Source: Haliotis asinina
Taxonomy: Eukaryota > Mollusca > Gastropoda > Lepetellida > Haliotidae
Reading direction: 5' to 3'
Assembly (NCBI RefSeq): GCF_037392515.1
Contig: NC_090291.1
Location: 37,967,001-38,031,000, forward strand
DNA length: 64,000 bases
Shown: in pieces, positions 30,660 through 41,579 of the stretch
How the letters are laid out: each line of letters starts with the position of its first letter
How positions within the stretch are numbered: the stretch's first letter is position 1
Translations under genes and position numbers: made by a program
Notes under the pieces: model-generated
Database searches by the model: none
Told to the model about the DNA's origin: nothing
Seen by the model: only the letters and a program-made list of their open reading frames with translations

Positions 30660-31197
30660 AACCCGACGTAGAACTGAGTAGGTGATCGAGTCTTCTGACG
30701 TCTTGATAAAAGCATCCGACGCCATTCCTCTTGCAGGGCAGCCACCAAAGCGTTCCTTGTCAATTGCTGATTTTGGCGTTTCCGAATCCCAGTTGGTCCC
30801 AAAGGTACTCAATTGGAGACAGATCTTGAACCTGCTTCTGCGTCACTAAAGAACGCTCTTCGTCAGTTTCGCTGCTGCCAGTGTGGCACAGTCCTGGTCC
30901 ATTTCAGTCTGGCATGTCGGTGTTGGCACGCCAAATACATGCCCTTGGAAGGTCGAGACACAGAGACCATGATTGCGAAGTCGTCTGGCCACAATTTGTC
31001 AACTGAATGGGTGCCCATGGCTGTTAGCGCTTGATGACGCAACAATGACCTATCGGTTCCTCAGGAGAAACACCCGTAAATACTGGTCTTCTTGCTGGGT
31101 AGTGACTTTCCGTCCACCACTCTTTCGCCTGTCTGTAGTACTGCCACTCTGCCGTAGACGTGTGACATATGGTGGATTAACAGCATGCCATGGTCCT
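30660..31197 (-). pseudogene. Tc1-like transposase remnant, 3' portion
   Basis: Minus strand. Next to the LTR element it reads KVTTQQEDQYLRVFLLRNR and VARRLRNHGLCVSTFQG (Tc1 DNA-binding region), then after a deletion DLSPIEYLWDQLGFG, the motif holding the last acid of the DDE triad. The middle of the gene with the first two acids is largely gone and several stops and frame changes are present, so it is dead. Its N-terminus lies at 38608-38685, cut off by the LTR insertion. Confidence 0.75.
31193..31197. repeat. 5-bp target site duplication (left), GTCCT
   Basis: gtcct lies directly before the TG of the left LTR and again directly after the CA of the right LTR (38603-38607), the mark of one integration event. 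Confidence 0.9.
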
Positions 31198-32406
31198 TGT
31201 CAAGATCACAGATGATTTCGTTTATATAATTAGTTTATGGTACTGTAAATAGATGTAGTATGGTATTGTTAGAGTGTGTTATATATTGTTGGGAGTTGTT
31301 GTTAGATTATGTTCGGTAATACTATGGGAACAGGGTTATGTTCAGGGAAGCGTGACCAGGTATGGCCAGAGAGCTGGGGTGTTAATTTGTAAACAATAGA
31401 GAGGTGTTGAGTAGCTTGGGTATGGGAGGTCAATATAAATAGTGAGGAAGGGTAGTAATCTGGACAGTCAGCCAGAATCACCACTGTGTTCACCTGTATG
31501 GGTTCAACTTTTGTATGGGATTGCATCTCACGCTGGCTGGCGTAAGTTTTTATTATCATTATTACTTTTGTATTTATTGATTGAGTAGATGTAGCAAGAA
31601 ATTGTTTTACTGATGTAGTATTTCTAGATATATGTGCATATTGTAACACTATATAGCCACAAAGCCATTCAAAATTTGAATGTTATCGTTCCACAAAAAC
31701 TGTTCCACTTTCAAATATGTAAATCGGAGTAAAGTACATGCATAAAGTATAAGACATTGACACATGTCTTACTGAGTAACTGTAGTTACTTATATTGTAT
31801 TGTAGTGTCCCGGAACTGGCCGGTTATCCTTAAAGTAAGGAGAGGGGTATTATCTCCGCCTGTAAGGAGACAGACAAGAGTCTTCCCTGTTGTACAAGGA
31901 GCATGTATCTCCTAGTAATGTGAGATGTGGATGGCACAGCCATCAACCATTACACAGGCCCCTTAAACTCCGTGAGGGAAACCATCGCCTGGGTGTGAGG
32001 GATACCACACAAATACCATGACGTCACCAAGTGGAACCACAGTGCACTGACATTCTGATTACATTGTAAAGAGAAAGTGTTCTCTCTGAGTGGCTAATTC
32101 CTTTATTGTTATTTAGTTCGATTGTTTAGTTTCTGATTGGGATTATATGTAATCATTATCTATATTAGTGAGGGTATTAGGATTTTAGTGTAGTTAGTAG
32201 TAGTAGTAGTAGTATTAGAACTTTAGCAATTTAAGTGGTAGACAGAACTGTATATGTAGCTAGGTTAGGTAATTAGATTAGTTAGTTGTATTTGCACCTG
32301 TAGAATTAGTTTAGTATAGGTATTGGGGTTACTTATATCTTAAGGGGAGGAATAAAGTTTTGCAAAACAAACTATTCTTCTGTTGTGGTTACTTTGGTAT
32401 GTGACA
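31198..32406 (+). repeat. 5' LTR, 1209 bp
   Basis: Begins tgtcaagatcacagatgatt and ends ggttactttggtatgtgaca. Nearly identical to 37394-38602, same length. It contains an AATAAA (about 32350) that would suit transcript ending in the other LTR. Confidence 0.95.
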
Positions 32407-32409
32407 TTT

Positions 32410-32427
32410 TGGTGGCAGCGGTGGGAT
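32410..32427 (+). promoter_or_regulatory. Primer-binding site, tRNA-Leu type
   Basis: tggtggcagcggtgggat, three bases after the LTR, is complementary over about 18 nt to the 3' end of animal tRNA-Leu (AAG/TAG group, ...ATCCCACCGCTGCCACCA from memory). Confidence 0.75.
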
Positions 32428-32765
32428 AATTAGATTATTTGTCACTATCAAAGGGAACCCTAGTTGTGTTCTGTAGCGCATTTGATGTAGCGTTGTTGAT
32501 TGTATATCGCTGCAGAATCTTTGTGTCCATAAAGAAGGGTTAGAACATACGGCACCACTTCTGCGTCCTTGAGTGTATGATTTGGAATTCAAGGGTGGAG
32601 GGTGTATTGTGGTTATTGGTCAGTTAAGGCCATTGGTTCGTCGTGAACATTTTGAACATTGGGATATATGGGAAATCACCTCCGGTTTTATTCTTGGTAG
32701 GATCCCTATTTATTCCAGACAGTTTGACTTTTTGTGTACCCTGCTTTGCCCTCATACAGACAATT

Positions 32766-35700
32766 ATGGACATTGACAAACTTATCAAACTGGGTCAGAG
32801 TTTAGGGTATGAGAAAGATGATTTGAGAGTGTTTGTGAAAGAGCAAATGGAGTTGGAGAATGAGAAAGAAAAGGACAGGCTCGAACGGGAGGAAAGAGCT
32901 AGGGAGCGGGAGATTAAAAAGTTAGAACTGGAGGAAAGAAAGGAGAAAGAAAGGTTAGAATGGGAACGAGAGAGAGAACGATTAGAATTGGAGAAAGAAA
33001 AGTGTAAAATACAGTCAAATGAAAGAATAGAACTAGCCAAGTTAGAAAAGAGTGCGGCAGGAAATCAAGAAGGGCAGGTAGGAGAGAATAGATCGGCAGC
33101 CATTCCCAAGATGCCTAAAATGCCTCCATTTGACGACCACAATGACAATATTGATGCATATCTGCAAAGGTTTGAACGTGTAGCTACAGCGCAAGGCTGG
33201 GACCCGTCCCATTGGGCAGCTTACCTGTGTACTCTGCTGAAAGGTAAGGCTTTAGAAGTATACTCCCGGTTAAATGCCTTTGAGGCTGAAAATTACAATG
33301 CAGTTAAAACTGCATTACTTAAACGCTATGAAATGACTGAGGATGGATTCCATCAGAAATTTAGGACTGCTAAAACTGAAACAGGTGAGATTTTCACACA
33401 ATTTGTAGTTAGAATTGAGAACTATTTCAACAGATGGATTGAACTAAGTGGTACACAAAAGACGTTCGAAGGTGTGAGAGATTTGCTGCTGCGTGAACAG
33501 ATTTTGAATGTGACTGGAAGGGATCTGGGTATATTCTTGAGAGAGAGAAAGCCAAAAGACGCGATGGAAATGGCTAGACTAGCAGAGCAATTTATAGAAG
33601 CTAGAGGTACGAGTCATGGAAGATACAATAGACCAGTTATTCCAGGTCAAACTGACAAGCAGGTTTCCAAAGGGAAAATAGTCGAGGGTAGCGCATCAGG
33701 TAAACATGGTACTTGTTCCAAACAATTTGTTCCTATTAAGGAAAGGACATGTTACAACTGCAATCAAACTGGGCATTTGGCAGCACAGTGCAAGAAACCC
33801 AAGTTTAAAGTGGCAAGTATCCAGGTGAGTGAAGACAACACAAACATGTCTCTAATACATCCAGATAACACAAAAGTAGAGCCCTGCATACATGAAGTTC
33901 TAGATGGTGATGCAGCAACTTCAGAGGAGGTTACTAAAGCAGATGTAGCCTCAGGGAGTGTGCTTACCAAAGATCACCGCATGCCATTTTATCAGGGAAA
34001 GGTAAACGACACTCCAGTAGATGTGCTTAGAGACACGGGATGTAACGGTGTAATAGTGAGGAGGTCAATGGTAAAAGATGCATGTTTGACTTCAGAAACA
34101 CAATCTTGTAAATTAGCAGATAGCAGGATCTTGACACTTCCGGTAGCATGGATTACTGTAAATACGCCCTTTTACACGGGTATGGTGAGAGCAGCATGTA
34201 TGGACACACCAATCTGTGACTTAATATTAGGCAATATTCCCGGAGTTAGAGAGCCAGGAGATCCAGACTTGATGTGGGATAAGCAGGACATTAAAACAGT
34301 AGGTGCTGTAGAGACAAGGAGCCAGAGAAGAGTACGCCAAGTAGGCATGGAACCCTTGAAGACATTGGAACCTGTTGGGTTGACACTGAGTCGAGGTGAG
34401 TTCGTATCCCTACAACATCAGGATTCAAGTCTGAACAAAATAAGAAAATTAGTGGAAGAAGGTAAGATTAGGGAGACCCGACATAGTACTTCCTCTTACT
34501 TTGTGGAGAATGATATGCTGTATAGGAAGCATACTTCCAATAAAATGGACAATGGTAAACAAGTTGTACAGGCAGTAGTACCGGTTGGATTGCGCACACA
34601 GGTAATGAAGGTATGTCATGAAGCACTGATGGGTGGACATCTTGGAATCAAGAAGACTCTAGATAGGGTAATCTCACAGTTTTATTGGCCAGGAGTAATT
34701 GGTGATGTCAGAAGACATGTTCAGTCTTGTGATATTTGTCAACGTACCATGCCGAAGGGAAAGGTAAGGAAAATACCACTGGGACAAATGCCATTAATTG
34801 AAGTGCCATTTGAGAGGGTAGCTGTTGATTTGATTGGTCCATTGTATCCTGTCACAGACAAGGGTAATAGGTATATACTGACGGTGGTTGATTATGCAAC
34901 ACGATACCCAGAAGCAGTAGCTTTACCCAGAGTAGAGACGGAATATGTTGCCGAAGCTCTGTTCGAGATATTCAGTAGGGTTGGTATCCCCAAGGAGATA
35001 TTAACAGACATGGGAGCCCAGTTCACGTCAGGCGTGATGAAGGAGGTAAGTAGACTATTGTCCATACATCAGCTTACTACTTCCCCTTATCATCCAATGT
35101 GCAATGGCCTAGTGGAGAAGTTCAATGGAACCCTGAAGACGATGCTGAAACGGATGTGTGCAGAACGACCAAATGACTGGGACAGGTATGTACCTGCTTT
35201 GTTATTTGCTTACCGAGAGGTACCTCAAGAGAGTTTGGGTTTTGCCCCATTTGAACTCTTATATGGACGCACTGTGAGAGGACCAGTACAGATTCTGAGG
35301 GAAATCTGGACAAGAGATATACCAAATCCAGAGGTAAGAACCACATATGAGTATGTGCTAGATCTTCAAAACCGTCTTGAGGAGACTATTCACGTAGCAC
35401 AGCAAGAACTTCAAAAGAAAGCATGTAAATACAAAAAGTTCTTTGATGTGAAATCCAAGCCAAGAAAAATGAAGGTTGGTGATAAAGTATTAATTCTGTT
35501 GCCCACTGATTCAAACAAACTGTTGCTGCAGTGGAAAGGGCCATATAAAATACTGGATACCTTTGGCATTGGCAATTACAGAATACAGGTTGGTAACAAG
35601 ATTAAAACCTATCATGCCAATCTACTGAAAAGGTACATTGAGAGAGAGGAGGTCAAGGACACAGCTGTATGTGACGTCAGCATAGCTCAACTTGTGCATG

Positions 35701-37187
35701 TCAGTGCTGGTCTGGTGGATGTCAAGGCTGAAGAGGTGAGTATGTTAGACATAGCTTCACCTTCTTTAGTTTCTAAGGAAACGTATCAGGATGTAGACAT
35801 TTCTGAAGATTTGACAGAGGAGCAACAAAATGAGGTGAAGGAGCTCATAAGTGAATTCAAAGATGTACTGAGTGATTTACCAGGGAAGGTAGATTGTATG
35901 GAATATAAGATCAAGCTGACATGTAATGAGCCTATACGATCCAAGCCCTATCCACTTCCTCATCATATGAGAGATGTTGTAGCCAAGGAGATACAGCTAA
36001 TGTTAGACATGGGGGTGATAGAACCTTCTCAGTCACCATATGCATCCCCCATTGTACTTGTGAAGAAGCCTGACTCGACTTACAGATTTTGTACCGATTT
36101 TCGCAAACTGAATCAGGTGACCGTATTTGATGCCGAACCAATTCCATTAGCTGATTCCATCTTTGCACGGTTACGGAACTGTAAATATCTTACCAAAATT
36201 GATGTAAGCAAAGCATATTGGCAGATTCCAATGGAAGAGAGTAGCAAAGAACTGACAGCATTTATAACTCCTGATGGATTATACCAATGGAAGGTGATGC
36301 CATTTGGAGTAGTTAATGCACCTGCAGTATTTTCCCGACTGATGAGACAAGTATTGCACAACATACCAAATACAGACAACTTCATAGACGACATCATAGA
36401 AGGAACTGAGAACTGGTCACACCACATGGTAAGTCTGAGAGCAATATTTACGAGGTTAAGACAATTCCATCTTACAGCTCGACCTTCAAAGGTAAAAGTG
36501 GGATATAAACATCTGGACTTTTTAGGGCACAAGGTGGGTAGTGGTCTAATTCGACCAGAAGGTAAGAATGTAGAAAAGATCCTAAATGTGGAGCGACCTC
36601 AAACCAAGAAACAAGTGAGAGCGTTGTTGGGACTGACCGGGTACTACCGGAAATTTATCCCAAACTATGCAGCCATAGCAGTTCCGCTAACTGATCTCAC
36701 AAAGAAAGGAAAGCCAAACAAGGTAATATGGACAGAAAGCCAGGAATTAGCTTTCACTACGTTAAGAACCCATATGTCAAGTTTTCCTATCTTGAAACTA
36801 CCCGACTTGAAGAAACCATTCTTGGTAAGAACAGACGCTTCTGACGTTGGAATCGGAGCTGTACTGCTACAAGAACAGGAAGGTGAGCGATTTCCAATAT
36901 TGTTTGTGAGTCGGAAGTTAGTAGATCGTGAGAGAGCGTATTCTACAATAGAAAAAGAGTGTTTGGCTATTGTGTGGGCAATACAGAAGTTAGAAAGATA
37001 TCTGTATGGGAGAGAATTTATTTTGGAGACTGACCATCAGCCCTTAATATGGATGACCAAGGCAAAAATGACCAATGGACGAGTGATGAGGTGGGCCCTG
37101 ACTTTGCAACCCTACAGATTTCTAATTCGTGCAATCAAAGGAAGTGAGAATGTTGGGGCTGATCTCTTGAGCCGGTGTTCACCCTAG
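32766..37187 (+). CDS. gag-pol polyprotein of the LTR retrotransposon
   Basis: One frame of 1473 codons from the ATG at 32766 (MDIDKLIKLGQSLGY; an upstream ATG in frame at 32643 is less likely). Order: a Glu/Lys-rich coiled coil at about residues 20-100, capsid-like region, CCHC zinc knuckle near 325, aspartic protease near 420, HHCC zinc domain and DDE integrase core at about 615-850, a GPY/F chromatin-contact module near 925, reverse transcriptase at about 1040-1280, RNase H to the C-terminus. It makes the particle proteins and the enzymes for copying and integration. Gag and Pol are in one frame, so no frameshift is needed. Looks whole. Confidence 0.92.
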   Translation: MDIDKLIKLGQSLGYEKDDLRVFVKEQMELENEKEKDRLEREERAREREIKKLELEERKEKERLEWERERERLELEKEKCKIQSNERIELAKLEKSAAGNQEGQVGENRSAAIPKMPKMPPFDDHNDNIDAYLQRFERVATAQGWDPSHWAAYLCTLLKGKALEVYSRLNAFEAENYNAVKTALLKRYEMTEDGFHQKFRTAKTETGEIFTQFVVRIENYFNRWIELSGTQKTFEGVRDLLLREQILNVTGRDLGIFLRERKPKDAMEMARLAEQFIEARGTSHGRYNRPVIPGQTDKQVSKGKIVEGSASGKHGTCSKQFVPIKERTCYNCNQTGHLAAQCKKPKFKVASIQVSEDNTNMSLIHPDNTKVEPCIHEVLDGDAATSEEVTKADVASGSVLTKDHRMPFYQGKVNDTPVDVLRDTGCNGVIVRRSMVKDACLTSETQSCKLADSRILTLPVAWITVNTPFYTGMVRAACMDTPICDLILGNIPGVREPGDPDLMWDKQDIKTVGAVETRSQRRVRQVGMEPLKTLEPVGLTLSRGEFVSLQHQDSSLNKIRKLVEEGKIRETRHSTSSYFVENDMLYRKHTSNKMDNGKQVVQAVVPVGLRTQVMKVCHEALMGGHLGIKKTLDRVISQFYWPGVIGDVRRHVQSCDICQRTMPKGKVRKIPLGQMPLIEVPFERVAVDLIGPLYPVTDKGNRYILTVVDYATRYPEAVALPRVETEYVAEALFEIFSRVGIPKEILTDMGAQFTSGVMKEVSRLLSIHQLTTSPYHPMCNGLVEKFNGTLKTMLKRMCAERPNDWDRYVPALLFAYREVPQESLGFAPFELLYGRTVRGPVQILREIWTRDIPNPEVRTTYEYVLDLQNRLEETIHVAQQELQKKACKYKKFFDVKSKPRKMKVGDKVLILLPTDSNKLLLQWKGPYKILDTFGIGNYRIQVGNKIKTYHANLLKRYIEREEVKDTAVCDVSIAQLVHVSAGLVDVKAEEVSMLDIASPSLVSKETYQDVDISEDLTEEQQNEVKELISEFKDVLSDLPGKVDCMEYKIKLTCNEPIRSKPYPLPHHMRDVVAKEIQLMLDMGVIEPSQSPYASPIVLVKKPDSTYRFCTDFRKLNQVTVFDAEPIPLADSIFARLRNCKYLTKIDVSKAYWQIPMEESSKELTAFITPDGLYQWKVMPFGVVNAPAVFSRLMRQVLHNIPNTDNFIDDIIEGTENWSHHMVSLRAIFTRLRQFHLTARPSKVKVGYKHLDFLGHKVGSGLIRPEGKNVEKILNVERPQTKKQVRALLGLTGYYRKFIPNYAAIAVPLTDLTKKGKPNKVIWTESQELAFTTLRTHMSSFPILKLPDLKKPFLVRTDASDVGIGAVLLQEQEGERFPILFVSRKLVDRERAYSTIEKECLAIVWAIQKLERYLYGREFILETDHQPLIWMTKAKMTNGRVMRWALTLQPYRFLIRAIKGSENVGADLLSRCSP

Positions 37188-37378
37188 TCATACTATGTGT
37201 ATGGCAGTGTGTAAATAATGTACTCTCTGCATATCCAGATTATTTGTCAGCAGTTATTTCTTATTTATTACTGTGCTATTGTACATTTAGACAATTGTGT
37301 TTTATGATATTTATGCATTAAAACAAACTTAAATGTGATCTTGAGTGTAATATATAATTGTACTTGTGTACAATTACT

Positions 37379-37393
37379 TGAAGAGGGGAGTGA
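37379..37393 (+). promoter_or_regulatory. Polypurine tract
   Basis: gaagaggggagtga directly before the 3' LTR; the expected start of plus-strand DNA synthesis. Confidence 0.8.
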
Positions 37394-38602
37394 TGTCAAG
37401 ATCACAGATGATTTCGTTTATATAATTAGTTTATGGTACTGTAAATAGATGTAGTATGGTATTGTTAGAGTGTGTTATATATTGTTGGGAGTTGTTGTTA
37501 GATTATGTTCGGTAATACTATGGGAATAGGGTTATGTTCAGGGAAGCGTGACCAGGTATGGCCAGAGAGCTGGGGTGTTAATTTGTAAACAATAGAGAGG
37601 TGTTGAGTAGCTTGGGTATGGGAGGTCAATATAAATAGTGAGGAAGGGTAGTAATCTGGACAGTCAGCCAGAATCACCACTGTGTTCACCTGTATGGGTT
37701 CAACTTTTGTATGGGATTGCATCTCACGCTGGCTGGCGTAAGTTTTTATTATCATTATTACTTTTGTATTTATTGATTGAGTAGATGTAGCAAGAAATTG
37801 TTTTACTGATGTAGTATTTCTAGATATATGTGCATATTGTAACACTATATAGCCACAAAGCCATTCAAAATTTGAATGTTATCGTTCCACAAAAACTGTT
37901 CCACTTTCAAATATGTAAATCGGAGTAAAGTACATGAATAAAGTATAAGACATTGACACATGTCTTACTGAGTAACTGTAGTTACTTATATTGTATTGTA
38001 GTGTCCCGGAACTGGCCGGTTATCCTTAAAGTAAGGAGAGGGGTATTATCTCCGCCTGTAAGGAGACAGACAAGAGTCTTCCCTGTTGTACAAGGAGCAT
38101 GTATCTCCTAGTAATGTGAGATGTGGATGGCACAGCCATCAACCATTACACAGGCCCCTTAAACTCCGTGAGGGAAACCATCGCCTGGGTGTGAGGGATA
38201 CCACACAAATACCATGACGTCACCAAGTGGAACCACAGTGCACTGACATTCTGATTACATTGTAAAGAGAAAGTGTTCTCTCTGAGTGGCTAATTCCTTT
38301 ATTGTTATTTAGTTCGATTGTTTAGTTTCTGATTGGGATTATATGTAATCATTATCTATATTAGTGAGGGTATTAGGATTTTAGTGTAGTTAGTAGTAGT
38401 AGTAGTAGTATTAGAACTTTAGCAATTTAAGTGGTAGACAGAACTGTATATGTAGCTAGGTTAGGTAATTAGATTAGTTAGTTGTATTTGCACCTGTAGA
38501 ATTAGTTTAGTATAGGTATTGGGGTTACTTATATCTTAAGGGGAGGAATAAAGTTTTGCAAAACAAACTATTCTTCTGTTGTGGTTACTTTGGTATGTGA
38601 CA
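37394..38602 (+). repeat. 3' LTR, 1209 bp
   Basis: Same length and almost the same sequence as 31198-32406; ends in CA followed by the target duplicate gtcct. Confidence 0.95.
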
Positions 38603-38607
38603 GTCCT
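38603..38607. repeat. 5-bp target site duplication (right), GTCCT
   Basis: Partner of 31193-31197. Confidence 0.9.
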
Positions 38608-38700
38608 AGCCACATGCTCTTATGTCTGGTCCATCTGCAACACGCGGATTGCTCTCTCCCTCTGCTCTGGTGTTAAACGAGGCATGTTCCTGGTTGTTCC
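38608..38700 (-). pseudogene. Tc1-like transposase remnant, N-terminus
   Basis: Minus-strand ATG at 38685 reads MPRLTPEQRERAIRVLQMDQ, the usual start of one Tc1 lineage found in marine animals. It is separated from the rest (30660-31197) by the 7.4-kb LTR element. Confidence 0.75.
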
Positions 38701-38709
38701 TGGTTAAAA

Positions 38710-39400
38710 TGACGAACAAGAGTAAACCTGGTTAGCTTTTGTATCCTGCTTTAACTGATAGGATAATTTTGTGCAGAATTTCAGTTTTATGCGCGCGTGT
38801 AAATTCTGTAGGTGTTTTCCCCACAAAATACGAAATAGACATGTTGTGTTCGAGAGATGTGTTTTTAACTATTTTCAAACAGATTGAGAATTATTTTGAC
38901 AATTTACAATCATTTTCATTTTCGTGGCGTTTCTTTTGGATGCTAATTTATTTATTCACTAAATGTATCGAAATGCCATAGACTAAATCATTTCAACAAC
39001 TTTCAGACTATGACAGAAAGAAACGCGGTAATATCAATTATAAAAAAAGAGAAGAGCGTATATGCCTGATTGGAGCCACGAGGTGGGGAAACACGCAATT
39101 GACCACTTGTGAATATATTACGTCATCAAAGGAATTCCCATGCGTTTTCCAATGACAAATAGGCGCAGGACCTATTTTCATCGCATCACAAAGCATTTCT
39201 TCCGTTTCCAGTTTAAATGGATTTAAAATGATATATAGTATATAATATATTCATATTGCATATGTTACTACAATAAGCGTTAATCTTGAAATATTGAAAC
39301 ACCGCATTTTCCAACAAGATTATAAGGCGTATTTCGATCATTGATGAGGAATTATTTATTCTCTTATCCACGTGTCATGTTTTGATTGCATGAAATATGT
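38710..39400. other. Intergenic, nothing recognised
   Basis: AT-rich DNA without a recognisable gene or repeat; the 80-codon ORF at 38739-38981 shows no family features. Confidence 0.45.
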
Positions 39401-39414
39401 CGGTGTTTTCGGAC

Positions 39415-39648
39415 CCCTCTTAAGTTTGTGCTTGCCATAAAGGCGACTATGCTTGTCGACTAACGGGATCAGGTGGTCAGGCTCGCTGACTTGGTTGACA
39501 CATGTCATCGGTTCCCAACTGTGCAGATCGATGCTCATGTTGTTGATCACTATTATTTGATCCGATTATTTACAGACCGCCGCCTTATAGCTGGAATACT
39601 GCTGAGTGCGGCGTAAAACTAAACTCACTCACTCACTCACCCTTTTAA
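39415..39648 (-). repeat. Dispersed repeat 2, reversed copy
   Basis: gactatgcttgtcgactaac, gggatcaggtggtcaggctc, gctgacttggttgacacatg, tttacagaccgccgccttat, gctgagtgcggcgtaaaact, ending in a ctcactcactcactc tail: a near-full copy. Confidence 0.8.
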
Positions 39649-39771
39649 GTTTGACTCCTAAGGAGGTAAGTGTCTACAAAGTGCACACTTTAGGCCTTTC
39701 TGTTCATATTCAGATGTCAGAATGTGACTTAAAGTCTGAAAAAAGCGCGTTTAACCTATTCCACCGACTAA

Positions 39772-40072
39772 AGAGTGAATCGGGCTTTAGCAATATCCGA
39801 CTGTGAACATCAGAAATGGGCTTCACACATTGTACCCATGGAGGGAATCGAACCCGGGGCCCAGATTTTCGAAGCTGTCTTAGGGCTAAGATAGTCGTAA
39901 TTGCCATACATTAACATTAAGATACGACTGTTCTAGTTAAAAGAGCTTCGAAAATCTGGGCCCTGGGTCCCGACCCTCAGAGCGATCGTAGTGCTACGTC
40001 AGTCGTAGGTCTATATGCTAGTGACGATCATCCTACGGCTTCCACAAGGCTCAAAACCGCCCCACCACCCAG
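39772..40072 (-). mobile_element. tRNA-derived SINE interrupted by a fold-back MITE
   Basis: SINE body 39772-39857 (tttagcaatatccgactgtg...cattgtacccatggagggaa, tcgaacccgg) is broken at the B box by the palindrome 39857-39963. Sequence resembling the missing SINE end (accgccccaccaccc) follows at about 40057-40072. Confidence 0.65.
39857..39963. mobile_element. Fold-back MITE, 'gggcccagattttcgaag' family
   Basis: Arms gggcccagattttcgaagct and agcttcgaaaatctgggccc are perfect 20-bp inverses; inner parts (aagatagtcgtaat / ttaagatacgact) pair less well. 107 bp. Confidence 0.9.
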
Positions 40073-40079
40073 TGAAGAT

Positions 40080-40960
40080 TGCATAACTTGTATGTGCAGC
40101 GACGCTGATGAGTTGAGCGTGTGTTTTATGCCAGTTTGAACACTATTCCAGTTATATCACGGCATGTCTGCTTAATGAGGGAGGAAATCCCAGTGTAATG
40201 CTTATCTCAGACGTTTACCATTTTGGTGACATCCCATGTTCTGGCATGCTACAAAGGTGCTAACACAGACGTAGACTGCTGGCGTACGCAAGGGACACAA
40301 CTCTGCATATCCTTATTGTGCGAGGACACTCCAAGTCTGTCTCTTGGATGGCTTCTGCACAACAGTCACGTGATATGCATGACATCCTTTTGTAATGAGG
40401 TTAAACTGGAGCAAGCCATGCAGATAGGTAAAATGACTTAGGTCCCCTTACAGCATTGGGAGCTTAAACCACGACAAACTGTGAGTGTACAAAATCAGTT
40501 TTCTTTTCTAAAGTTTCTTTTTTAAATTGTGATCTACTATAGCTATTTAGATTAGTTTTGTACAACGATGAACGCTATGTGTAGTATACTCACAACACAA
40601 GTTGTACCAACAGTAAAAATGGGTCAGCCAGAAAGCGGATTTATCCATTGAAGCTAACAATAAAGATATACTTCCTGGCTCTCTGCTACCCAGCTGTGGA
40701 CCAATAAGTCTTGTGTTAATGGTATGCAAAATATTTTTTTTGAAAAATAAATCTGTAAAAAACCCGAAATTTTGAATTGATTCAGGAGGAACTCACAAGA
40801 TTTTATTTCTTAACGAAATACACAGCCAAAATGTACGGACATCACAAGCAAATTACTAAATTCTAGTAATCTTGTCACCGTTTGTTTATATCCACAGTAT
40901 TATACGTGATATAAGAGTCTTTTTGGAAAGAAAAAAAAGGACAGTGAATGACCAGTGTCG
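40080..40960. other. Intergenic, nothing recognised
   Basis: No gene or named repeat seen; short ORFs only. Confidence 0.45.
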
Positions 40961-40964
40961 ATGT

Positions 40965-40965
40965 A

Positions 40966-41016
<51 letters not shown>

Positions 41017-41104
41017 TGTGAGTGTGTGTGTGTGAGAGAGAGAGAGTGTGTGAGTGAGTGAGTGAGTGAGTGAGTGTGCGTGTGTGTTTGTGTGTGTGTG
41101 TGTG
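40965..41104 (+). repeat. GT-rich microsatellite
   Basis: Runs of gt, interspersed with gagt and gtgtga units, over about 140 bp. Reverse ORFs rich in His-Thr here are an artefact of the repeat. Confidence 0.95.
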
Positions 41105-41419
41105 AAAATTTCAGTAGTAACAAGTGAACCCATTTAATTAGAGCCGAAGTCACGAGTGGGAACCTGGCGAATTCTAGACTTGCTTCTTTTAGTATTATAG
41201 AATTTTATATGGATAACACACGGAACACGAGGAGCCACTCATGAGAGATTAGAGAGGGTCGTACATGGATTTCATATCGTGTACTTCTTACTTCTTTGAC
41301 CAGTCCAACATACCTATCCAACAGTTTCCAGAATAGAATAACTGAATGTTATTAATGTTATTAAGTTCTCCTACCAAATATCACCATGATTACTATGTAA
41401 CTAAAAAGACATAATCGTG

Positions 41420-41573
41420 AATGAGTGACTTTAGTTTTACGTTGGTTTTAGCAATATTCCAGCCATATCACACCAGAAATGGATTTTACACATGGTACCG
41501 TTGTTGCAAATCGAACCCGGGTCTTCAACATGAAGAGCGAATGCTTTACCCACTAGGCTACCCAACCGCCCCA
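41420..41573 (-). mobile_element. tRNA-derived SINE
   Basis: Minus-strand copy, gaatgagtgactttagtttt to aggctacccaaccgcccc, with a small central deletion. Confidence 0.85.
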
Positions 41574-41579
41574 AAGAAA

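Larger units (their letters stand above)
31198..38602 (+). mobile_element. Whole-looking Gmr1-like Ty3-group LTR retrotransposon
   Basis: Two 1209-bp LTRs with TG...CA ends, a 5-bp target duplication, a primer site and a purine tract bracket one long gag-pol frame. Parts in order: gag with zinc knuckle, protease, integrase, reverse transcriptase, RNase H. Integrase before reverse transcriptase is unlike ordinary Ty3/Gypsy elements and is the hallmark of the Gmr1 group known from fish and marine invertebrates. The LTRs differ at about two sites in 1209, so the insertion is very recent. It looks whole, with no break seen. It sits inside a Tc1-like remnant. Confidence 0.93.

Noticed and set aside
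32643-32765. Upstream in-frame ATG as start of gag-pol
   Set aside because: The segment between the two ATGs is hydrophobic and unlike gag; the ATG at 32766 opens the charged coiled coil typical of this position.
40875-41153. His/Thr-rich minus ORFs
   Set aside because: Translation of a GT microsatellite.
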